This document shows positions 1 through 8,121 of a DNA stretch of 64,000 nucleotides, piece by piece; within the stretch, counting starts at the first letter, position 1; each line of letters opens with the position of its first letter. The notes under the pieces were generated by a model. It was not told where the DNA came from. It saw only the letters and a program-made list of their open reading frames with translations, and ran no database searches. The stretch is taken from assembly GCA_017409475.1 (NCBI GenBank), contig JAFQSP010000003.1:62001-126000 (forward strand), read 5' to 3'. The stretch comes from Clostridia bacterium (lineage in GTDB: Bacteria > Bacillota > Clostridia > Oscillospirales > Acutalibacteraceae). The position numbers were made by a program, and so were the translations under genes.

Positions 1-969
1 TGAGCTTGCAATTGCGTGAGTATAAAGCTTATGTGATTTTGATTTAATAATTGGGCCTCCGGGCTTTCCAAGTCGGCTGAATCCAACCGTTTTAAATGCA
101 CCGCAAGCATGCCATACCTGAATGATTTTAACATTCTTTTTATATTTAACCAGCTGAATAGTGGGGTTAAAGTCATCGATAAGTATAATATCAGCACGAC
201 CAAGCAAGAAAGGCATTTTGAATTTATCGAAGAATGAGCGTCTTGTTTTCAGACTTTCTTTAAACATCATATAAATGGTGTATTGCTTATCGAGCCCTCT
301 TTCGCACATTCTGTCATAAATTAGACCAAGGTTTCCACCAATTTCAGCACGTGAATCGGATGTAAAAAGAACATTTTTACCCGAATGTGGTAAAAGGCTA
401 GCCGAATAATAAATAATTTTAAACCACGATTTATTGAACCAGTAAACAAGCGGTTTAAATAATTTCACAAATCCTTTTATGAATTTGACAAGAGCATTCT
501 TCTTATTCGGATGCTGATAAAAAATATCAAGAGTTAATCCGCCTTTTGAGTTTAGGGTTGGATTTGACTGATAATAATGCTTTGCGCTTTTAGTGAATTT
601 TTTATTAAAACGCTGAATTTTTATCGACTTATCGTTACAATATACATATTCGTCTTCTATCCCATCATCACAGAAAAGGTCATCCGAAATTTTAGGCATA
701 TATGTTACACCGGTGACATTATCATGTGCCATCAAGGTCCATTCGCCGTCATCAAGATAGCTGCAATTTACGTTTACTGTGGTGACGTTGAGACGTATGA
801 GATAGTATCCGTCAATAAATTGAACCGATTTAAGCGGTAAGGAAACGTCTCCGTTGGTGAGAGAAAATAAAACCGAACCTTCATCAATATTCTTTATCTT
901 ACCTGCAATATTGAGTATAACTCGTTCCCATTTTATGCTGTCAATAGTGATACACGGTGTATAGTCCAT
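1..969 (-). CDS. CDP-glycerol/ribitol glycerophosphotransferase family protein (TagF/TarL-like), C-terminus cut off
   Basis: The N-terminal 323 residues of a teichoic-acid polymerase-family enzyme are visible and the gene runs off the left edge. Residues 1-100 form a beta-rich N-terminal region typical of these proteins. The catalytic Glyphos_transf part begins near residue 190 and contains QVWHACGAFKTVGFSR, matching the family motif around the catalytic WH. Family members transfer glycerol-phosphate or ribitol-phosphate from the CDP-activated donor onto the growing chain at the inner membrane face. The gene starts 15 bases after tagH, so it is co-transcribed with the exporter. TarI and TarJ upstream make a ribitol-phosphate polymer more likely than glycerol-phosphate. 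The exact role (TagB, TagF or TarL) cannot be settled from a fragment. Confidence 0.85.
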   Translation of the reverse strand, partial: MDYTPCITIDSIKWERVILNIAGKIKNIDEGSVLFSLTNGDVSLPLKSVQFIDGYYLIRLNVTTVNVNCSYLDDGEWTLMAHDNVTGVTYMPKISDDLFCDDGIEDEYVYCNDKSIKIQRFNKKFTKSAKHYYQSNPTLNSKGGLTLDIFYQHPNKKNALVKFIKGFVKLFKPLVYWFNKSWFKIIYYSASLLPHSGKNVLFTSDSRAEIGGNLGLIYDRMCERGLDKQYTIYMMFKESLKTRRSFFDKFKMPFLLGRADIILIDDFNPTIQLVKYKKNVKIIQVWHACGAFKTVGFSRLGKPGGPIIKSKSHKLYTHAIASS

Positions 970-984
970 TTTTAAATTAATCCT

Positions 985-2181
985 TTACTGATTGGTGAAT
1001 TTGTACGAAAGAGAAACAATGCCGCTTCCGACATAGTTTGTTTGTGTAACGGTGAATTTGCGTTTATTAGAAAAGCCGACAAAGAAGGTTGAATCATTAT
1101 CCCAAAGCTCACCCGAAAGAAGATAGGTGCCTTCAAGCAGGGGAGGTGAGTCAATTTTTATCTCGAGCGAATGTTTGCCAATCCTTCCGTCTATGAGACT
1201 GTTGGCATTTCTTTTATCGCTCATGAAAATAAGCTTTTTTTCCGCATCTCTTACAGTGAATCCGAAATTGAGCTTTTCGATTTCCTTTTTAACCTCGTAA
1301 TCAAAGCGGACGGTTATATCTTCGCCACGTTTAAATTCGGTAGTTTTTTCGTCGTCTGAATTAAACATAGCGAAGTTCTTTACCTGTAAAATATCCTTCT
1401 TTTCGGTAGGAAAGTCCTTGCTTTTTTCGGCTTGACTGGCTGTAATTCGTGCCTTTTCCTTTTTTAAAAAGTCCTCGTATTTAAGTATAACAGAGCCCAA
1501 ATCTCCGTAATCCATCAATTTTCCTTCGTTAATCCAAAGCCCCATTGTACAAAATGCTTTAACTGTAAAAAGGGAATGGCTGACGAACAAAATTGTCTTA
1601 CCTTCCTTGCGGAATTGCTTCATTTTTTCGATGCATTTAAGCTTAAAAATATCGTCGCCGACCGCAAGCACTTCATCAACAACGAGAATGTCGGGGTCAA
1701 CGTTTACTGAAACGGCAAAGCCGAGCCTCGATTTCATTCCGCTTGAATATGTTCGTACCGGACGGTTGATATAGTCGCCAATATCGGCAAAATCGGTAAT
1801 ATCGTTAATTTTTTTTTCGATTTCTGCTTTTGGTATACCCATCGAAATGGCCTTAAGATAAATATTTTCTATACCGGTAAGCTCGGGGTCAAATCCGCTT
1901 GTGAGTTCGAGCATGGCCGAAATTTTTCCGTTCGATTCTATTTCACCCGATGTTTGCTTCGCAACGCCTGTTATTATTTTTAGAAGGGTTGATTTTCCCG
2001 AACCGTTTTTACCAAGAATTCCGATAACCTCGCCCTTTGGAATATCAATCGAAATATCCTGGAGAGCAGTGAATTCTTTATAATGCTTTTTATGAAAAAC
2101 TGTGTCAAAGATTCGTTTAAGCGGAGATGAATATATTTTATAAGCTTTTGTGAGGTTTTTTATTCTAATAGCATATTCCAT
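985..2181 (-). CDS. tagH: Teichoic acid/polysaccharide export ABC transporter, ATP-binding protein
   Basis: This is the ATPase of a TagGH/Wzm-Wzt type exporter that flips undecaprenyl-linked wall polymer across the membrane. The 398-aa protein has Walker A GILGKNGSGKST near residue 55, the ABC signature region (RTYSSGMKSRLGFA) and Walker B DILVVDEVLAVGD. A C-terminal extension of about 150 residues resembles the Wzt carbohydrate-binding domain, so the substrate end may be recognised here. The ATG has a clean AAGGAG site upstream. It follows its permease by 11 bases and precedes the TagF-like polymerase. The assignment to teichoic acid rather than O-antigen or capsule rests on the tarIJ neighbours. 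Confidence 0.9.
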   Translation of the reverse strand: MEYAIRIKNLTKAYKIYSSPLKRIFDTVFHKKHYKEFTALQDISIDIPKGEVIGILGKNGSGKSTLLKIITGVAKQTSGEIESNGKISAMLELTSGFDPELTGIENIYLKAISMGIPKAEIEKKINDITDFADIGDYINRPVRTYSSGMKSRLGFAVSVNVDPDILVVDEVLAVGDDIFKLKCIEKMKQFRKEGKTILFVSHSLFTVKAFCTMGLWINEGKLMDYGDLGSVILKYEDFLKKEKARITASQAEKSKDFPTEKKDILQVKNFAMFNSDDEKTTEFKRGEDITVRFDYEVKKEIEKLNFGFTVRDAEKKLIFMSDKRNANSLIDGRIGKHSLEIKIDSPPLLEGTYLLSGELWDNDSTFFVGFSNKRKFTVTQTNYVGSGIVSLSYKFTNQ

Positions 2182-2192
2182 AATTTATCTCC

Positions 2193-3023
2193 TTATAAAA
2201 TATCGGCAAAATCGCGTTCGAGTTTTTTAAACAGATAGCTGCCTACAAGGGCGATAACGATAATTTCGCCCCAGAAACAAGCTGTACCGATAATATCGTT
2301 GAAAAACCAGGAGTATGTTACACCGAAATTACCCAAAAAAGCTGAGCGGTAAACCTCGATAATATACGAAACGGGATTAAGTCTTACTATTGTATAAACG
2401 AGGGGATAGTCCTTTACCTTTTCAATGTTCCATAAAATCGGTGATAACCAGAAAAGCACCTGTGTAAGTGACTTTATCATGTGTTCAAAGTCACGGCTGA
2501 TTATTACAAGCGCCGAAAAAATAAGCGATACCGCCCACATAAGCACAAAAATACAAATCCAGCCGTATAAAATCTGAATAAAATTCAGTGACATATATCC
2601 CGAAACAGCGAAAATAACGGCTGCAACTGCGGTTAGTATCATGTGAACGAGAAATTGATGCATTTCTTCAAAAACGGGTATGGTCGATATGGGAAATACT
2701 GTTTTTGTAACTAAATGCTTGTTTCTTCTTATCGACGTTCCGCAACGAAACCATGATTCCGAAATAAAGAACCAAGGGAGAATACCTGCAATAAGATTAA
2801 AAATATATGGAACGTTACCCGAATTTCCGCCTTTAATACCGATTGTTATACCGAACCAATATACAAGAACAAAAAGCACAGGCTTAACAAAGGCCCAAAC
2901 CATACCAAAGGTTGACCCTGAATAAGTCTTTTTAAGCTCAATAGCCGACATGCTTACGCTCTGTCGAAAATTCTTTACATTAGTCGAGATAATGTCAAAC
3001 AGCGCTTTAAAGGCAAAAATCAT
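2193..3023 (-). CDS. tagG: Teichoic acid/polysaccharide export ABC transporter, permease
   Basis: This 276-aa ABC-2 type permease has about six hydrophobic membrane segments. It starts with a short cytoplasmic helix followed by SAIELKKTYSGSTFGMVWAFVKP, which is typical of the TagG/Wzm/RfbA group. It forms the membrane channel of the exporter with the adjacent ATPase. The gene lies 12 bases after tarJ and 11 before tagH, so stoichiometric translation from one message is expected. The C-terminus ends in KKLERDFADIL, the usual cytoplasmic tail of this family. Confidence 0.9.
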   Translation of the reverse strand: MIFAFKALFDIISTNVKNFRQSVSMSAIELKKTYSGSTFGMVWAFVKPVLFVLVYWFGITIGIKGGNSGNVPYIFNLIAGILPWFFISESWFRCGTSIRRNKHLVTKTVFPISTIPVFEEMHQFLVHMILTAVAAVIFAVSGYMSLNFIQILYGWICIFVLMWAVSLIFSALVIISRDFEHMIKSLTQVLFWLSPILWNIEKVKDYPLVYTIVRLNPVSYIIEVYRSAFLGNFGVTYSWFFNDIIGTACFWGEIIVIALVGSYLFKKLERDFADIL

Positions 3024-3035
3024 TAAATTTCCTCA

Positions 3036-4052
3036 CTAAATATTCCATTTTAATATGGTTTTAAACGGATTTGTCAAATCGCGGTCAAACGACCTGTAAA
3101 TATCATCAATACAGTTAATTTCAACCGTTTCTGATATTATTCTTTCAATTCGGTTTTGAACCTTTTTATCTCTCAAAAAATCCATTGTGTTTTCAAAATC
3201 TAATCTTCCCGAGCGGCTGCAACCGACGAGAGTAAGTCCTCTTTCGAGTACCATTCTGGTTGCAATCGGCACCTCTTCTTCGGTAACGCCCATAAGCATA
3301 AGTGTGCCTTGCGGGTTTATTGTATCAATAATCTGCTTTATTGCATAGTAGCTACCGCCACCGCCACAGCATTCAAATGCGTGGTCAACCTTGAAATTAG
3401 TTGGCAGCTTATCTGCTAAATGTGTTTCGTTGACAAATGAGAACATGCTGAGCTTTGTTTCGTCCATGCCGATAACTGAGATTTTTGCATTCGGGAATTT
3501 ATTTTTTAAAACGAGTGCTGTCAAATAACCGAGACCGCCATCTCCCCAAATTCCAATGCTTTTAACATCGGTTTGAACTGCACGTTCGAATCGGTTTGCT
3601 GCGTGGAAGGGAATGGTCACGAATTCGCTCATTGCCGCTACCTGCGGCTTTATTCCTTCGCAGGAAACAAGTCTTTCTGCAGGAAGGTCAACAAATTCAC
3701 GCATGAATCCGTCAGCGCCGCTTGATGAAAATACACTGTCGAGACGGTAATTTTCATATTCGCCGCTAATCTCTTTTCCGGGCGCATTCGGTATCAAAAC
3801 GACCTTTTCGCCAACTTTAAACTTGTTATTCGGGCAATAAACAACCCTTCCCATGCACTCGTGGATGAGAGCCATGGGGAGTTTTTTTCTTAAAATTGCG
3901 GCATCACGTAAACCGAAATAATAGCGCTGGTCAGCGTGACAAATTGACATATATTCGGGTCTAACGATAACCTTGTCGGTGTTAAGGTTAATGTTAGTGT
4001 ACTTAACCGAAATTACCTTCGGTTTTATGAGTTGATAAATATAACTAATCAA
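3036..4052 (-). CDS. tarJ: Ribulose-5-phosphate reductase (TarJ-type alcohol dehydrogenase)
   Basis: This is a 338-aa zinc-type medium-chain dehydrogenase. The N-terminal half contains SICHADQRYYFG and LIHECMGRVV, the TarJ form of the catalytic-zinc region. A Rossmann segment GIWGDGGLGYLTALVLK binds NADPH near residue 170. TarJ reduces D-ribulose 5-phosphate to ribitol 5-phosphate, which TarI then activates with CTP. The two genes sit side by side (24 bases apart), as in other ribitol wall teichoic acid loci, and the exporter follows. Similarity to generic alcohol dehydrogenases is expected. The pairing with tarI drives the specific call. Confidence 0.85.
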   Translation of the reverse strand: MISYIYQLIKPKVISVKYTNINLNTDKVIVRPEYMSICHADQRYYFGLRDAAILRKKLPMALIHECMGRVVYCPNNKFKVGEKVVLIPNAPGKEISGEYENYRLDSVFSSSGADGFMREFVDLPAERLVSCEGIKPQVAAMSEFVTIPFHAANRFERAVQTDVKSIGIWGDGGLGYLTALVLKNKFPNAKISVIGMDETKLSMFSFVNETHLADKLPTNFKVDHAFECCGGGGSYYAIKQIIDTINPQGTLMLMGVTEEEVPIATRMVLERGLTLVGCSRSGRLDFENTMDFLRDKKVQNRIERIISETVEINCIDDIYRSFDRDLTNPFKTILKWNI

Positions 4053-4076
4053 AGCAAATTACTGCCTTTCATATTT

Positions 4077-4781
4077 TTATTTAATAACCAGCATAGCCTT
4101 TGCAAGCTGATAATCACTGATTGTAGTAATTTTAAAATTGAGAACTTCACCGTTTACGAGGTGAACGGGATGTTTTTTCAGTACAAGAATTTTACAAGCG
4201 TCGGTGAGGGTAGCCTTTTCTTCATCGGTGAGCGCGTTAAAGCTGTCCATAAGTAACTTGATGTTAAAGCTTTGGGGTGTTTGTCCCTGATAAAGACGGC
4301 TTCTTTCGGGGACGTCGGAAATTGTGGCGCCATCATCCGAGCTAACGATTGTATCGGTTGCGGGAATAACCGTGTCACATGCTCCGAATTTAAGAGCAAC
4401 TTCAATATTATCCTCGATAATTCTTTTTGTAACAAAGGGACGGACAGCGTCATGGGTAACGATGATATCATCGTCATTGAGACCGTTAATTTCTTTTATA
4501 ACATCAACAATATTACAGAGGGTACCGTTTCGGTCGTTTCCGCCGGCACAAACTATAATGCGGTCGTCATTACCTATATTTTTTTCAATCAAATCTTCAC
4601 AGTATGATTTCCAATCGGGATTGATTCCAATTATAACCTTTTCAAATCGGTCACACATGAGCATTTTTTCAATTGTATGGATAATAATGGGCTTTCCGTC
4701 AAGCTCAAGAAACTGCTTCGGAACATCGGTGTTACCCATTCTTGTTCCTTTTCCACCGGCTAATACTGCTGCATAAATCAT
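4077..4781 (-). CDS. tarI: D-ribitol-5-phosphate cytidylyltransferase
   Basis: This 234-aa IspD/TarI-family nucleotidyltransferase starts with AAVLAGGKGTRMG, the CTP-binding loop, followed by the VPKQFLEL motif with its catalytic lysine. VTHDAVRPFV and the C-terminal TTISDYQLAKAM region are also family hallmarks. TarI makes CDP-ribitol from ribitol 5-phosphate and CTP. The paralogue IspD (MEP pathway) is similar in sequence. I prefer TarI because tarJ is immediately downstream and the rest of the operon is wall-polymer export. The enzyme is cytoplasmic. Confidence 0.82.
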   Translation of the reverse strand: MIYAAVLAGGKGTRMGNTDVPKQFLELDGKPIIIHTIEKMLMCDRFEKVIIGINPDWKSYCEDLIEKNIGNDDRIIVCAGGNDRNGTLCNIVDVIKEINGLNDDDIIVTHDAVRPFVTKRIIEDNIEVALKFGACDTVIPATDTIVSSDDGATISDVPERSRLYQGQTPQSFNIKLLMDSFNALTDEEKATLTDACKILVLKKHPVHLVNGEVLNFKITTISDYQLAKAMLVIK

Positions 4782-4811
4782 AATTTAATCTACCTTTCGT
4801 TTAGGCTTTTT

Positions 4812-5537
4812 TTAGCCTAAATTGTTTTCTAATTTTTTTATGAGTTCGGTTGAATGCTTTGAGACGTTTTGTATAAAAGCATCACCGGCTGTTTTTTTAA
4901 TTTTATTGAAATAGTTGTCAAAGGTCGGGGGACGGAAATCAATTCCGTGTGTGTCTGAGCCGATATAACAAATTTGACCTGATTTTAGCCATTTTTTAAG
5001 CCTTTTAACGCGCGTTTTGTCATTAACAAATTCGGCATTTACCTGAGTTTTATAGCCAAGACTGAATAGCTTTTCAAACATATCGTTTGATATAAAGTCA
5101 ACATATCTGTCGGCGTGAGCGATTATCGGTTCGATGTCGTTATCATTACAAAGGTCGCGAAGCATTCTAAGCATCCAACTTTGCCATTCATAATAGGGAA
5201 GTTCAATAAGCATTATATTGGTGTTTTCGATACAAAGCTTCTCTTTATCTTCCGCTTCTACAAAATCCATTGTAAGCAAAACTTCGGCACCGAGAATTAT
5301 TTTCGGTAAATCGAGCCCTTGCTTATCAATTTCATTTTTAAGATTTTGATATGATTCATTTCTTTTTATTATAAATTCATCAATACTGTTGCTTTTATCA
5401 GTCATTTTAAAATGAGGCGTTGCAATAACATGAGTTATTCCTTGCTCCTTTAATATTTTAAGTATAGCTATTGATTCGTCAATGTTTCTTGAACCGTCAT
5501 CAAGCTTAGGCAAAATATGGGAGTGGGTATCAATCAT
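4812..5537 (-). CDS. cpsB: CpsB/CapC-family PHP tyrosine-protein phosphatase
   Basis: This 241-aa PHP-domain metallophosphatase opens with IDTHSHILPKLDDG, in which the histidines and aspartate bind metal, and has the later ligand motifs ATPHF, IAHADRY and YIGSDTHG. In capsule and teichuronic systems, CpsB dephosphorylates the tyrosine cluster of the BY-kinase CpsD and so tunes polymer assembly. The kinase and its Wzz-like partner lie just upstream on the same strand. A terminator-like hairpin sits between the kinase and this gene, so the phosphatase and the tarIJ-tagGH genes may be expressed at a lower or separately controlled level. A GGAGG site lies about 12 bases before the ATG. Confidence 0.87.
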   Translation of the reverse strand: MIDTHSHILPKLDDGSRNIDESIAILKILKEQGITHVIATPHFKMTDKSNSIDEFIIKRNESYQNLKNEIDKQGLDLPKIILGAEVLLTMDFVEAEDKEKLCIENTNIMLIELPYYEWQSWMLRMLRDLCNDNDIEPIIAHADRYVDFISNDMFEKLFSLGYKTQVNAEFVNDKTRVKRLKKWLKSGQICYIGSDTHGIDFRPPTFDNYFNKIKKTAGDAFIQNVSKHSTELIKKLENNLG

Positions 5538-5570
5538 TTATTAAAGCAAACCTCCTTTTTTAGATTAGAA

Positions 5571-5602
5571 TAAAAAAAGCATGAGTGTTAAGCTCATGCT
5601 TT
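5571..5602 (-). terminator. Intrinsic terminator/attenuator between BY-kinase and cpsB-tarIJ-tagGH
   Basis: A 10-bp perfect stem (arms 5576-5585 and 5593-5602, 7-base loop) is followed on the minus strand by seven T residues. It lies about 75 bases after the kinase stop and only 34 bases before the cpsB start. A second short hairpin (arms 5624-5629 and 5638-5643) lies just upstream of it in the transcript. Confidence 0.8.
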
Positions 5603-5675
5603 GGTGTTTAGTGGTTGTTAATTATGTGCAAAGCAGAGCACATATTATCTCTTGGCATAAGTTGGATAAGGGCGA

Positions 5676-6488
5676 TTAATAGGTATAGTCGCTGTAATTA
5701 TCGTAATAATCGTAGCCGCTGTATCCTTTTCTGTAATTGTAACGGTAGCTATAACGATACCTATATTTATATGTTTTTCCGTTACCTTTTGAGTCGTTAA
5801 GGATAAAGCCGAGAATTTTTGCATCAGCAAATTTAAGTGCTGAAATAGCTTTTTCAAGCTGCTCGTGAACACAGTAGTATTCACGAATAGCTACCACAAC
5901 TCCGTCAACCTTCTCAACAAGTGCAAGACTGTCGCTGACAATTCCGACAGGGGGAGTATCAATGATAATGTAATCATAATATTGAGATAGGGTGCTGAGA
6001 AGATCATCACACGGCTGAGCCAAAAGCAGTTCTGCCGGATTTGGCGGTGTAGGTCCTGCTGTCATACAGTCGAAACCGTGGGGCGTCTTTTTAATAATTT
6101 CGTTGAGCTGGGTGTATCCGCTTAATACGTTGCTGAGACCAAGCGTATTTTTAATGCCGATATATCTGTGAATGGATGACTTACGCATGTCAGCATCAAT
6201 AAGAAGAACCTTCGCGTCCGTTTGACCGAATGTGATAGCAAGATTAACAGCAGTGGTTGTTTTACCTTCAGCTGATACAGAGCTTGTAATTAAAAAGATT
6301 TTGCAGCCTTTTTTTGCGCCGATAGCAAAGTTAATATTAGCACGAACTGCTTTATATGCCTCTTTTATGGCGAAGGGAGACATTTCGTTGAGCAATAATG
6401 GCTTACGGCGGTGCCTTTTAGGAGCCTTTGCCGGTTCGTTAGGGTCAGTTATCTGTTCATAAATATTTATATCATTTTTACGACTCAT
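5676..6488 (-). CDS. cpsD: CpsD/CapB-family bacterial tyrosine (BY) kinase
   Basis: This 270-aa cytoplasmic kinase has Walker A SSVSAEGKTTTAVNLA (about residue 70), Walker A' VLLIDADMRKSS and Walker B IIIDTPPVGIVSD. BY-kinases autophosphorylate a C-terminal tyrosine cluster when activated by the cytoplasmic end of the Wzz-like membrane partner, and so control polymer length and export. Here the tail is extreme: the last 31 residues hold 14 tyrosines, mostly alternating with Arg, Asn or Asp. The gene overlaps the preceding membrane-partner gene by 11 bases. The cognate phosphatase CpsB is encoded just downstream beyond a terminator-like hairpin. Confidence 0.92.
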   Translation of the reverse strand: MSRKNDINIYEQITDPNEPAKAPKRHRRKPLLLNEMSPFAIKEAYKAVRANINFAIGAKKGCKIFLITSSVSAEGKTTTAVNLAITFGQTDAKVLLIDADMRKSSIHRYIGIKNTLGLSNVLSGYTQLNEIIKKTPHGFDCMTAGPTPPNPAELLLAQPCDDLLSTLSQYYDYIIIDTPPVGIVSDSLALVEKVDGVVVAIREYYCVHEQLEKAISALKFADAKILGFILNDSKGNGKTYKYRYRYSYRYNYRKGYSGYDYYDNYSDYTY

Positions 6489-7218
6489 AATTGCTCGTTG
6501 CCTCCTTTCGGTAAGAATATCGGCTGTAATTATTTTTGTTACTTAAATAGAAATTGGGTATAACGCCAAGATTTGGAATTGCGTATTTTTTCTCAATTTC
6601 AGCTGCCGATTTGACTCTTGTGTCAAGTGATTCAATGAAATAAAGAAGCACGAGAATGCCAATTGTACTTAGAATGAATGCAGACATTGTATATGATTTT
6701 ACCGGGGTTGAGGACGCTCCTGCATAAGTAACCGGTTCGAATGCTTCAATGTAACAATATGACTTCTGAACATGCTTAGGTGCAAGAGTAGCGTAGGTGT
6801 GAGCAAGACGTCTTAGTATTTCCGGGTTTGTTCCGTTGAATTGAATTTCAATAATAGGTACATTTTCTTCATTCGTTACACTCATCATGGCAGCAACCTG
6901 ATCGGGTTTCAGAATTTTATCATATCCGGATTCTTTTAGTACTTCTTTCAGCAAGGCGGAACCTTTTAACCGTGGCTTAATAGTAGTAACTTGATTTTTA
7001 GCAAAGTCGGCTGCTGTTAATGCACCGGTAGGAGAAAGTTCAACGTTGTTCCAAGCGACTTCGACCCCATACGATAATTTATATCCATAAGAGGTTATCG
7101 CCATTGATGATGAAACAAAATAAGTTATAACAGAAAAAACCAAAGCGGTAACTATAGATACTACTATGTTTTTTCGAATAAATTGCAATAAATCAGCAAG
7201 GGTAAGGTCTTTATTCAA
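6478..7218 (-). CDS. cpsC: CpsC/CapA-type Wzz polysaccharide chain-length regulator, BY-kinase activator
   Basis: This 246-aa membrane protein has a cytoplasmic start (NKDLTLADLLQFIRKN), a first membrane helix at about residues 17-37, an extracellular Wzz-type domain, a proline-flanked second helix near 172-195 (preceded by SSTPVKSYTMS) and a short cytoplasmic tail. Split Wzz/kinase pairs of this kind are usual in Firmicutes, where the tail activates the BY-kinase. The start is TTG, chosen because a GGAGGTG site lies 8 bases before it and no closer ATG is in frame. It has its own sigma-A promoter at 7248-7276, and its 3' end overlaps the kinase gene. Confidence 0.85.
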   Translation of the reverse strand: MNKDLTLADLLQFIRKNIVVSIVTALVFSVITYFVSSSMAITSYGYKLSYGVEVAWNNVELSPTGALTAADFAKNQVTTIKPRLKGSALLKEVLKESGYDKILKPDQVAAMMSVTNEENVPIIEIQFNGTNPEILRRLAHTYATLAPKHVQKSYCYIEAFEPVTYAGASSTPVKSYTMSAFILSTIGILVLLYFIESLDTRVKSAAEIEKKYAIPNLGVIPNFYLSNKNNYSRYSYRKEATSNYES

Positions 7219-7247
7219 AATTATAACACCTCCAAAATATCAGAATA

Positions 7248-7276
7248 ATTATATAATAACATCAAGAAAAAATCAA
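7248..7276 (-). promoter_or_regulatory. Sigma-A promoter of the cpsC-cpsD operon
   Basis: On the minus strand a TTGATT -35 box (7271-7276) is separated by 17 bases from a perfect TATAAT (7248-7253), 30 bases before the cpsC start. No clear terminator of ymdB precedes it. Confidence 0.7.
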
Positions 7277-7332
7277 TATTAATATTATTTTATTTAGTGT
7301 AATATTTTATAAAAACCATTAAACGCGGTAAA

Positions 7333-8121
7333 TTATTCGATGCGTATTCTTTCTATCGCAATGCATTTTCCGCTTTTTGTATTAATTGTGAAAATGCAAC
7401 CATCAAGACAACATTCGCCATCAGCTATGGCAAATCTAACGGGAAGCTTGTCCTTCATTTTTTTAATCGACAACTCAGGCTTTACGCCTAAAACCGAATG
7501 TTTCGGACCAACCATTCCGATATCGGTGATAAATCCGGTGCCGTAGGGCAAAATTTGCTCATCTGCTGTTTGAACATGAGTGTGGGTGCCGAACACTGCC
7601 GAAACTCTTCCGTCAAGGTAGTAGCCTATTGCCTTTTTTTCTGCGGTAGCTTCGGCGTGAATATCGATTATTATGTTTTTTATGCCGTCCGTTTTCATCT
7701 TTTCGATAATATCATCAGCGGTTTTAAAAGGACAATCAAGCGGTTCGGTATAAACTACGCCCATAATGTTGATAATTCCAATTTGCGTAAAACCGAGGTC
7801 AATAATTGCATATCCCTTACCAAAAGCACCGTTAGGATAATTTGCAGGTCGGATAATAGTATCGCTTTCATCAAAAAGGGGATACATCTCGGGACGTCGG
7901 AATGAATGATTTCCGCCTGTTATAATATCGGCACCACTGTCTAAAATATGTTTGGCCGAAACAGGCGTGATGCCGTTACCGTCAGCCGAATTTTCTCCGT
8001 TGACTATAACAGCATCTATTCCTTTGATTTTTTTAATTGAAGGTAACTTTGACCTTAAAAATTCACAGCCAATGCTACCTACAACATCCCCAACGCAAAG
8101 AATATTTATTTCGTTTTTCAT
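7333..8121 (-). CDS. ymdB: YmdB-family metallophosphoesterase (cyclic nucleotide phosphodiesterase)
   Basis: This 262-aa protein of the TIGR00282 family carries the whole metal-binding set: CVGDVVGSIG at the start, VNGENSADGNGIT, GGNHSF, DIHAEATAEK and GTHTHVQTAD. In Bacillus YmdB hydrolyses 2',3'-cyclic nucleotides and influences biofilm and motility gene expression. Length and motifs match full family members. It overlaps the upstream DegV gene by 4 bases (ATGA) and is transcribed with it. It is usually linked to rny and spoVS in Firmicutes, but neither is present here. Confidence 0.9.
   Translation of the reverse strand: MKNEINILCVGDVVGSIGCEFLRSKLPSIKKIKGIDAVIVNGENSADGNGITPVSAKHILDSGADIITGGNHSFRRPEMYPLFDESDTIIRPANYPNGAFGKGYAIIDLGFTQIGIINIMGVVYTEPLDCPFKTADDIIEKMKTDGIKNIIIDIHAEATAEKKAIGYYLDGRVSAVFGTHTHVQTADEQILPYGTGFITDIGMVGPKHSVLGVKPELSIKKMKDKLPVRFAIADGECCLDGCIFTINTKSGKCIAIERIRIE

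Noticed and set aside
577-840. 87-aa plus-strand frame
   Set aside because: It is antisense to the TagF-like gene, has no ribosome-binding site and no recognisable domain. The minus-strand frame shows clear family motifs.
4077-4781. IspD (MEP pathway) as the identity of the cytidylyltransferase
   Set aside because: The sequence alone allows it, but adjacency to tarJ and the export genes favours TarI.
4800-4821. Terminator between cpsB and tarI
   Set aside because: The TTAGGCT/AGCCTAA stem has an A-rich loop on the transcript and no following T-run on the minus strand, so I do not call it a terminator.
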